A stretch of DNA of 5,334 nt from Clostridiales bacterium UBA7573 (GTDB lineage Bacteria > Bacillota > Clostridia > Oscillospirales > CAG-272), in NCBI GenBank assembly GCA_002477905.1, contig DLLB01000012.1, forward strand, positions 1-5,334, given 5' to 3'. The notes beneath the pieces were generated by a model. It was not told where the DNA came from and made no database searches. It was given only the letters and a program-made list of their open reading frames with translations. Shown here in pieces: positions 1 through 4,736 of the stretch. Within the stretch, counting starts at the first letter, position 1. The number at the start of each line of letters is the position of its first letter. The position numbers were made by a program, and so were the translations under genes.

Positions 1-1329
1 GCGCAGATTCTCGGAATGTATCTGACGGATTACACCGAGGGGGAGCTGCTTGCGGATTGTACTGCGGCATACGAGGAAAGTCGGTTCCCGGGCGGCGCCG
101 CGCCGCTTGCACCACTTTCGGACGGAAAACGGATCTTGTTGGAATTATGGCACGGACCGACCTGCGCGTTTAAAGATATGGCGTTGCAGATTATGCCCAA
201 GCTCTTGTCCCGCGCGCTCAAAAAAACCGGTGAGCATCGCACGGCGTTGATTTTGGTTGCAACTTCCGGCGATACGGGAAAAGCGGCATTGGAAGGCTAT
301 CGGGATGTGGACGGCGTGAAGATCGCGGTATTTTACCCTGCGCATGGCGTTTCCCGTGTGCAGAAGCTTCAGATGGCAACGCAAGAGGGAAACAATGTAT
401 TTGTTCAGTCGATCCATGGCAATTTTGACGATGCGCAAAGCGGTGTAAAGCGGATCTTTTCCGATCCGGATGTGGCAAAGCGATTGGATGAAAATCAAGT
501 GTTCCTTTCCAGCGCCAACTCCATCAACTGGGGCAGACTGGTGCCGCAGATCGTGTACTATATCTCTGCCTACTGTGATCTTGTGAAAAACGGCACGATC
601 CGGATGGGCGAACGTATCCATGTTTGTGTTCCGACCGGCAATTTCGGCAATATTTTCGCCGCTTATCTTGCAAAGCGGATGGGATTGCCGATTGACCGCC
701 TGCTGTGCGCTTCCAATAAAAATCACATTCTGACCGATTTTTTGCGTACCGGCGTGTATGATCGCAACCGTGCGTTCTATACCACGATGTCGCCGTCTAT
801 GGATATTCTGATCTCGTCCAATCTGGAACGGCTTTTGTACGTCACCTTCGGCACGGAAAAGACCGCCGCATGGATGAAAAGTCTGCAAAAGACCGGAAGC
901 TATGAACTGGGACAAGCGGAACTTGCGGTATTGCAGAAAGAGTTTTCCGGCTATTTCTGCGAGGAGGAGCAGACTGCCTCTACAATTCGGGAAGTCTATG
1001 CAGATTCACACTATCTGTGTGATCCGCATACCGCTGTCGGCGTAGGCGCGGCAAAACAGTATTTGGATCAGACGCAGGATTCGACGCCGATTCTGATTGC
1101 GTCCACGGCAAGCCCCTATAAATTCGCTTACGATGTCTGCAAAGCCATTGGGACGCCTCTGCCGGAAAACGATCTTGCGGCACTGCATGTTTTGCATGAC
1201 GTGACCGGTACGCCGATCCCCGCACCGCTTGCGGATATAGAGCGCAGAACGGTGCGCTTTGAACCGGAAGCCGCAGTGGAAGCCGCTGATATGCTGCAAA
1301 GCGTTTCCGGCTATTTTGGGATTCGCTGA
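1..1329 (+). CDS. thrC: Threonine synthase, 5'-truncated by the window edge
   Basis: Threonine synthase is the PLP enzyme that converts O-phosphohomoserine to L-threonine and phosphate, the last step of threonine biosynthesis in the cytoplasm. The reading frame is open from base 1 (A-Q-I-L-G-M-Y-L-T-D-Y), and the residues before the first ATG at 16 already match the family, so that ATG is internal and the true start lies upstream. The visible part is 442 residues. Family members of this type are near 495-500, so about 55-60 N-terminal residues are missing. Visible hallmarks are GPTCAFKD, whose lysine (codon 172-174) is the expected Schiff-base residue, the SGDTGKAALEGY segment (from about 268), and the glycine-rich PTGNFGN loop (from about 631) that holds the PLP phosphate. 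The C-terminal end looks complete, with a TGA stop followed at 21 bases by a strong palindromic terminator. No partner homoserine-pathway gene is visible, so operon membership upstream is unknown. Confidence 0.95.
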   Translation, partial: AQILGMYLTDYTEGELLADCTAAYEESRFPGGAAPLAPLSDGKRILLELWHGPTCAFKDMALQIMPKLLSRALKKTGEHRTALILVATSGDTGKAALEGYRDVDGVKIAVFYPAHGVSRVQKLQMATQEGNNVFVQSIHGNFDDAQSGVKRIFSDPDVAKRLDENQVFLSSANSINWGRLVPQIVYYISAYCDLVKNGTIRMGERIHVCVPTGNFGNIFAAYLAKRMGLPIDRLLCASNKNHILTDFLRTGVYDRNRAFYTTMSPSMDILISSNLERLLYVTFGTEKTAAWMKSLQKTGSYELGQAELAVLQKEFSGYFCEEEQTASTIREVYADSHYLCDPHTAVGVGAAKQYLDQTQDSTPILIASTASPYKFAYDVCKAIGTPLPENDLAALHVLHDVTGTPIPAPLADIERRTVRFEPEAAVEAADMLQSVSGYFGIR

Positions 1330-1350
1330 GCTCTTTTCTGTAAATGCAAA

Positions 1351-1390
1351 AGAGGAAAAATGCCGCGGCATTTTTCCTCTGCGTGTTTTT
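1351..1390. terminator. Perfect 30-bp palindrome, likely bidirectional terminator
   Basis: Bases 1351-1365 (AGAGGAAAAATGCCG) are the exact reverse complement of 1366-1380, giving a stem of about 13 bp with a CGCG turn. On the plus strand it is followed by GCGTGTTTTT (1381-1390). On the minus strand the stem is followed by TTTGCATTTA. It lies between the stop of thrC (1329) and the stop of the convergent DUF1540 gene (1414), the position expected of a shared two-way terminator. The T tract on each side is imperfect, so efficiency may differ by direction. A second, weaker hairpin (CTCTTTT 1331-1337 with AAAAGAG 1348-1354) overlaps the left arm by four bases. Confidence 0.8.
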
Positions 1391-1413
1391 CGGAGGGAAT
1401 CCGGCAGGGAAGG

Positions 1414-1605
1414 TTAGCCCTGTTGCTTTTCCCGAAAGGTTGCGCAGACTGTGTCCGCACAGGCACTTGCGTGACTGGGACCGACTGCGATCTGTTTTGC
1501 CGTACAATGGCACGCTCCGTCGTGATAGCTACAATTCTGTACATCGCACACGACGCCTTTGAGCGGTTTGTTTTTTCCCTGTAAGGATGCGGAAATGGTT
1601 TCCAT
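1414..1605 (-). CDS. Small cysteine-rich DUF1540-like protein
   Basis: This 63-residue protein has six cysteines (C20, C25, C32, C34, C49, C54). The core pattern is V-V-C-D-V-Q-N-C-S-Y, then C-H-C-T-A-K-Q-I-A-V, then T-V-C-A-T-F. I recognise it as the DUF1540 pattern (C-x4-C-x-Y, C-x-A-x-x-I-x-V, T-x-C-x-T-F), a family of small, probably metal-binding or disulfide-bearing proteins of unknown function common in Clostridia. The reading frame extends upstream to 1707, but the ATG at 1605-1603 is chosen because an AAAGGAG site (1621-1615) sits 9 nt before it and the family pattern begins soon after. There is no signal peptide or membrane segment, so it is probably cytosolic or packaged in the spore. 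The gene stands alone, convergent with thrC and divergent from the metallophosphoesterase gene, with a candidate forespore promoter upstream. The molecular role is unknown. Confidence 0.8.
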   Translation of the reverse strand: METISASLQGKNKPLKGVVCDVQNCSYHDGACHCTAKQIAVGPSHASACADTVCATFREKQQG

Positions 1606-1651
1606 GAGACAACGCTCCTTTGTGTTTGAAACTCTCTTTTCGGCACATTCG

Positions 1652-1681
1652 TAGTATGGGGAAAAACACGGGAAAGCATAC
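1652..1681 (-). promoter_or_regulatory. Candidate sigma-G/F-type promoter for the DUF1540 gene
   Basis: Read on the minus strand, GTATG (1681-1677) and CATACTA (1658-1652) are separated by 18 bp. This fits the Bacillus subtilis forespore sigma-G consensus as I recall it (GHATR, about 17-18 bp, CATNHTA). Transcription would begin near 1645, giving a leader of about 40 nt that contains the AAAGGAG ribosome binding site. The two boxes also form a 5-bp inverted repeat (GTATG/CATAC on the plus strand), so the match could instead be an operator or chance. No good sigma-A promoter was seen for this gene. Confidence 0.4.
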
Positions 1682-1717
1682 GCTGCAATTTTTGGAAATC
1701 CAAACAAGGAGGGACCG

Positions 1718-2434
1718 ATGGCGATTTACGCAATGGCAGATCTGCATCTGTCGCTGACCGGAAACAAACCGATGGACATTTTCGGCGCACGTTGGCAAAA
1801 TTATCAGCAGAAGATCGAAACCGCCTGGAAGCAGACCGTCACAGCGGCAGATACCGTTGTGATTCCCGGCGATATTTCGTGGGGAATTTCCTTAGAGGAA
1901 TCGACGCAGGATCTGTTGTTTCTGGATCGTTTGCCCGGCAAAAAGCTGATCGGGCGCGGGAACCATGATTACTGGTGGGCGACCGCATCCAAAATGGATG
2001 CGTTTTTTGCCAAAAACGGAATTACGACGATCGCGTATCTGCATAACTGCGCGCATCTTGTAGAAGGACATATCTTATGCGGTTCGCGCGGTTGGTATTT
2101 TGAAGGCAAACAGGCGCCGCGCGAAGCGGATCATCAGAAGATTGTCAATCGTGAGTGTCTGCGGTTGCAAATGAGCCTGCGGGCGGGCGAAGCGCTGGCG
2201 GCACAGGCTGGGATTCTGGCTCCGCCGACCGTGTTTTTGCATTTTCCGCCGGTGTTCGGAGATTATCTTTGCCGTCCCCTTGTAGAGGTTCTGAAAGCGC
2301 ATGGGGTGACGGATTGTTACTACGGACATATTCACGGCAACTATGAAATCCCGCCGGTATTTTCTTTTGAAAACATCCGGTTTCATATCATTGCGGCGGA
2401 TTATCTGCAATTTTGCCCGAAGAAAGTGTTTTGA
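1718..2434 (+). CDS. Calcineurin-like metallophosphoesterase
   Basis: This 238-residue predicted cytosolic hydrolase belongs to the two-metal calcineurin-like phosphoesterase superfamily. The motifs fall in the family order: D8-x-H10 (MADLHL), G51-D52 (PGDISWG), G81-N82-H83-D84 (RGNHDYWW), H175 (FLHFPP) and G203-H204-x-H206 (YGHIHG). These supply the usual metal ligands and the catalytic histidine, so the enzyme should be active. The physiological substrate cannot be read from sequence. The length suits a single-domain member, and there is no signal peptide or membrane segment. The ATG at 1718 follows AAGGAGGG (1706-1713) with a short 4-nt gap. An in-frame ATG five codons later would remove the first strand before the D-x-H motif. 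No terminator follows the TGA, so some transcripts may read into tig, although tig has its own promoter. Confidence 0.9.
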   Translation: MAIYAMADLHLSLTGNKPMDIFGARWQNYQQKIETAWKQTVTAADTVVIPGDISWGISLEESTQDLLFLDRLPGKKLIGRGNHDYWWATASKMDAFFAKNGITTIAYLHNCAHLVEGHILCGSRGWYFEGKQAPREADHQKIVNRECLRLQMSLRAGEALAAQAGILAPPTVFLHFPPVFGDYLCRPLVEVLKAHGVTDCYYGHIHGNYEIPPVFSFENIRFHIIAADYLQFCPKKVF

Positions 2435-2452
2435 CTATGAACAAACTATGAA
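2434..2452 (+). repeat. Tandem ACTATGAA pair, 11-bp period, upstream of the tig promoter
   Basis: ACTATGAA occurs at 2434-2441 and again at 2445-2452, so the copies are offset by 11 bp, about one helical turn. The second copy ends 16 bp before the tig -35 box. The first overlaps the last base of the metallophosphoesterase stop codon. A small palindrome TTTTGCAAAA (2453-2462) fills part of the gap to the -35 box. The arrangement would suit an activator or repressor site. It does not match the CtsR heptads (GGTCAAA) or the CIRCE element that control clp and chaperone genes in many Firmicutes. It may be coincidental in a short AT-rich spacer. Confidence 0.3.
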
Positions 2453-2468
2453 TTTTGCAAAAGAATCC

Positions 2469-2496
2469 TTGACAAGCGGGAAAATCTGTGTACAAT
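2469..2496 (+). promoter_or_regulatory. Sigma-A-type promoter for tig (and probably clpP)
   Basis: A perfect -35 box TTGACA (2469-2474) and a one-mismatch -10 box TACAAT (2491-2496) are separated by 16 bp. Transcription should start near 2503, giving a leader of about 73 nt before the tig ATG. The leader carries the ribosome binding site GGAGGAAG (2562-2569) and a 7-nt direct repeat CGTGTGA (2526-2532 and 2551-2557) of unknown meaning. The strength of the match fits constitutive high expression of trigger factor. Confidence 0.85.
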
Positions 2497-2575
2497 TAAA
2501 TAGTATGCATTTCTATGCCGAGTGGCGTGTGACTTGCAGGAATTTGCGACCGTGTGAAAATGGAGGAAGAATCAA

Positions 2576-3931
2576 ATGAGTTTAGTCAAAGTTACCCCGG
2601 CAGAGGAAAAAAATGCGTCTGTCATCGAGTTTTCCGTAGATGCGAAAACCTTTGCCGATGCAGTGGAAGCCACCTATAAGAAAGAAATCGTAAAGATGAA
2701 CATTCCGGGCTTCCGCAAAGGACACGCGCCCCGCGGCGTTGTGGAAAAAATGTATGGCAAGGGCGTGTTCTATGAGGGCGCGATCAATGCAGTCCTGCCG
2801 GAGGCTTACAGCGCGGCGGCAAAAGAATCCGCACTGGATATTGTCGGTCAGCCGGAATTTGATGTGGTGTCCGTGGATGAAAACGGATTGGTCATGACTG
2901 CAAAAGTCTACACCAGACCGGAAGTGACGCTCCGCAATTATAAGGGACTTGCTGTGGACAAGGTTGTAAAGCCCGTAACCGACGCGGATGTGGAGGAGGA
3001 AATTGCACGGGTGCAGAGAAGAAATGCCCGCACCATTGACATTTCCGACCGTGCGGCAAGATTGGAAGACACCGTAAATATTGATTATGACGGTTATGCA
3101 GACGGCAAGCAGTTTGACGGCGGCAAAGCGGAGAAGCAGGATCTGAAACTCGGCTCCGGTCAGTTTATCCCCGGCTTTGAAGATCAGATCGTCGGACACA
3201 GCGTAGGCGACGCATTTGATGTGAACGTTACGTTCCCGACGGAATATCATGCAAAAGAGCTTGCAGGAAAAGACGCAACGTTCAAAGTTGTGCTTCACGG
3301 CATCAAATACGACGAACTTCCGGCACTTGACGACGAATTTGCAAAAGATGTTTCCGATTTTGATACCTTTGATGCATATAAAGCAGATGTCAAGGCGAAA
3401 CTGGAAGAGCGCAACAACAAGCTGGCGGACAACACCGTAGAAGAAAAACTGATTGATCTGCTGATTGCGGATGACAACTTTGAAGCAGATATCCCCGCTG
3501 TGATGGTGGATACCGAGACGGAAAATATGCTCCGCGATTATGACAACAATCTCAGAATGCAGGGACTGGATCTCAAAACCTACTTCCAGTACACCGGCAT
3601 GGATCTTTCTACGATGCGGGAGCAGATGAAGCCGCAGGCACTGCGTCAGGTAAAGGTACGCCTTGCTTTGGAAAAGATCGCGGCTTTGGAATCCATTCAG
3701 GCATCCGAGGAGGAGATCGACGAAGAAATCGGCAAGCTGGCGACCGCTTACCACATGGAGAAGGACGACGTAAAGAAAGCCATCACGCCGGATATGCTCG
3801 CACAGGACATCACTGTGCAGAAGGCTGTGAAGCTGGTGAAAGAGCAGGCAGTCGTGACAGAGAAGACAGAGGAACCGAAAGCTGAGGAAGCGGGCAAAAC
3901 GGAGAGCGCTTCCACGGACGCACAGGAATAA
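2576..3931 (+). CDS. tig: Trigger factor, ribosome-associated chaperone and prolyl isomerase
   Basis: Trigger factor binds near the ribosome exit tunnel and shields nascent chains, and it carries peptidyl-prolyl cis-trans isomerase activity. The 451-residue protein shows the expected three parts. The N-terminal ribosome-binding domain (about 1-115) carries the signature I-P-G-F-R-K-G-H-A-P-R at 43-53, the loop that docks on ribosomal protein L23. An FKBP-type isomerase domain (about 160-245) includes D-G-Y-A-D-G-K-Q-F-D-G-G and F-I-P-G-F-E-D-Q-I-V-G. The rest is the helical C-terminal chaperone domain. It is somewhat longer than E. coli (432) or B. subtilis (424) trigger factor because of an acidic, low-complexity tail after about residue 425 (repeated E-E-P-K-A-E-E type segments). 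The ATG at 2576 follows GGAGGAAG at a good distance and has its own near-consensus promoter. It is followed by clpP after 65 bp with no terminator, so tig and clpP probably share a transcript. Confidence 0.97.
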   Translation: MSLVKVTPAEEKNASVIEFSVDAKTFADAVEATYKKEIVKMNIPGFRKGHAPRGVVEKMYGKGVFYEGAINAVLPEAYSAAAKESALDIVGQPEFDVVSVDENGLVMTAKVYTRPEVTLRNYKGLAVDKVVKPVTDADVEEEIARVQRRNARTIDISDRAARLEDTVNIDYDGYADGKQFDGGKAEKQDLKLGSGQFIPGFEDQIVGHSVGDAFDVNVTFPTEYHAKELAGKDATFKVVLHGIKYDELPALDDEFAKDVSDFDTFDAYKADVKAKLEERNNKLADNTVEEKLIDLLIADDNFEADIPAVMVDTETENMLRDYDNNLRMQGLDLKTYFQYTGMDLSTMREQMKPQALRQVKVRLALEKIAALESIQASEEEIDEEIGKLATAYHMEKDDVKKAITPDMLAQDITVQKAVKLVKEQAVVTEKTEEPKAEEAGKTESASTDAQE

Positions 3932-3984
3932 TTCCGGTATTCCTTTCGCGCCCGACAACGGAATCGAACCGGAAACCGAAAGGA
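3932..3984 (+). promoter_or_regulatory. Possible Shine-Dalgarno-sequestering structure between tig and clpP
   Basis: The clpP ribosome binding site is AAAGGA (3979-3984), 12 nt before the ATG. The surrounding CGAAAGGA (3977-3984) is the exact reverse complement of TCCTTTCG (3941-3948), which starts 10 nt after the tig stop codon. A second pair, TTCCGGT (3932-3938) with ACCGGAA (3968-3974), interleaves with it in the order A-B-A'-B'. A third option pairs ATTCCG (3931-3936) with CGGAAT (3959-3964). The elements could form a pseudoknot or compete as alternative hairpins. No T tract follows, so it is not an intrinsic terminator. A ribosome ending tig translation would cover the anti-ribosome-binding-site segment and free the clpP start. 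This is read by eye and has not been folded. Confidence 0.4.
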
Positions 3985-3996
3985 TCGTGAACAGAA

Positions 3997-4581
3997 ATGG
4001 CATTGGTACCAACCGTAATTGAACAAACCAACCACGGGGAACGGGCATATGATATTTATTCCCGGTTGCTCAATGACCGCATCGTCTTTTTGGCAGATGA
4101 AGTGAATGATGTGACCGCTTCGCTTGTGGTCGCGCAGCTTCTGTTTCTGGAGGCGCAGGATCCCGATAAAGACATTTCTCTCTACATCAACAGCCCCGGC
4201 GGTTCTGTCACTGCGGGCATGGCGATCTATGACACGATGAACTTTATCAAATGCGACGTCTCTACCATTTGTATCGGAATGGCGGCAAGTATGGGTGCAT
4301 TCTTACTTTCTTCCGGCGCAAAAGGCAAGCGTCTTGCCCTGCCGAACAGCGAAATTATGATTCATCAGCCGCTTGGCGGCGTGCAAGGACAGGCAACGGA
4401 TATTAAGATCCATACCGATTACCTCCTGCGCGTGAAAGCAACGCTGAATCAGATTCTTGCGGAGAATACCGGCAAACCGCTGAAAACCATCGAGCGGGAC
4501 ACCGACCGCGATAATTTCATGACGGCAAAAGAAGCGATGGAATATGGTCTGATTGATCGGGTAATCACGCACCGCCCGTAA
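3997..4581 (+). CDS. clpP: ATP-dependent Clp protease proteolytic subunit
   Basis: ClpP is the serine peptidase that assembles into two stacked heptameric rings and degrades proteins fed in by Clp ATPases such as ClpX. The 194-residue product has the full catalytic triad: S98 in G-M-A-A-S-M-G-A, H123 in M-I-H-Q-P-L-G-G, and D172 in R-D-N-F-M. The oxyanion-loop segment S-P-G-G-S (66-70) is intact. The length equals typical housekeeping ClpP. The N-terminus M-A-L-V-P-T-V-I-E is the usual short propeptide and axial-loop region, and P-T-V-I-E is strongly conserved, which supports the ATG at 3997. The ribosome binding site AAAGGA lies 12 nt upstream, slightly far, and may be masked by upstream pairing. 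No separate promoter is visible in the 65-bp gap after tig. clpX follows after a structured spacer, so this is the usual tig-clpP-clpX cluster. Confidence 0.97.
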   Translation: MALVPTVIEQTNHGERAYDIYSRLLNDRIVFLADEVNDVTASLVVAQLLFLEAQDPDKDISLYINSPGGSVTAGMAIYDTMNFIKCDVSTICIGMAASMGAFLLSSGAKGKRLALPNSEIMIHQPLGGVQGQATDIKIHTDYLLRVKATLNQILAENTGKPLKTIERDTDRDNFMTAKEAMEYGLIDRVITHRP

Positions 4582-4607
4582 TTTTCTGAAATTTTTCTGA
4601 GAAACAG

Positions 4608-4698
4608 AAAGGACTGTCGCAGTTCGTATGGTAAGTCAAATGCGCAAGCAGAGGTTGCTTTGCCCGTTTACCGCCGCCGGACAGGGACAGTCCTTTTT
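4608..4698 (+). terminator. Three-tier stem-loop with T tract between clpP and clpX (terminator/attenuator or intergenic repeat)
   Basis: The outer arms AAAGGACTGTC (4608-4618) and GACAGTCCTTT (4686-4696) are perfectly complementary over 11 bp and end in TTTTT (4694-4698). The 67-nt interior holds two nested stems: GGTAA (4630-4634) with TTACC (4668-4672), and GCAAGCA (4644-4650) with TGCTTTGC (4656-4663, one bulged T) around the loop GAGGT. GGACAG is repeated in tandem at 4679-4690. The stem plus T tract suggests an intrinsic terminator that is leaky or regulated, since clpX has no clear promoter of its own after it. The long branched interior is unusual for a simple terminator and could instead mark a palindromic intergenic repeat or MITE-like element. 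No target duplication was seen. Confidence 0.6.
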
Positions 4699-4736
4699 CG
4701 ACAATCCCCATGGTAGGGGAAGAAAGGAATGTCTTT

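Noticed and set aside
145..915. A 256-codon minus-strand open frame inside thrC.
   Set aside because: It lies wholly opposite conserved threonine synthase codons, has no family motif, and other minus frames there are open too, so it reflects base composition.
1344..1584. Two overlapping plus-strand open frames of about 72-74 codons in the thrC-metallophosphoesterase spacer.
   Set aside because: They start inside the palindromic terminator and lie opposite the DUF1540 gene, which has a better ribosome binding site and a family pattern.
1626..1657. A possible sigma-A promoter for the metallophosphoesterase gene (TTGAAA 1626-1631, TAGTAT 1652-1657).
   Set aside because: The spacer is 20 bp and the -10 box has only four of six matches. 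The gene needs a promoter somewhere in 1606-1717, but this is too weak to call.
2435..2575. CtsR or CIRCE heat-shock operators upstream of tig.
   Set aside because: I looked for GGTCAAA heptads and the TTAGCACTC/GAGTGCTAA pair on both strands and found neither here or in the clpP and clpX spacers.
2343..2579. A 78-codon plus-strand open frame bridging the metallophosphoesterase end and the tig start.
   Set aside because: It runs through the tig promoter and leader, has no ribosome binding site, and its sequence has no recognisable pattern.
2582..4048. A 488-codon open frame on the minus strand covering nearly all of tig.
   Set aside because: It is the antisense shadow of tig, which has all trigger factor motifs. 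The antisense translation shows no recognisable domain and is not a believable protein. It also overlaps the tig-clpP spacer and the clpP start, and I saw no ribosome binding site for it.
4705..4720. A TCCCC/GGGGA hairpin (6-nt loop) just before the clpX ribosome binding site.
   Set aside because: Only 5 bp, with no T tract and no overlap with AAAGGA at 4723-4728. It could form but supports no specific role.
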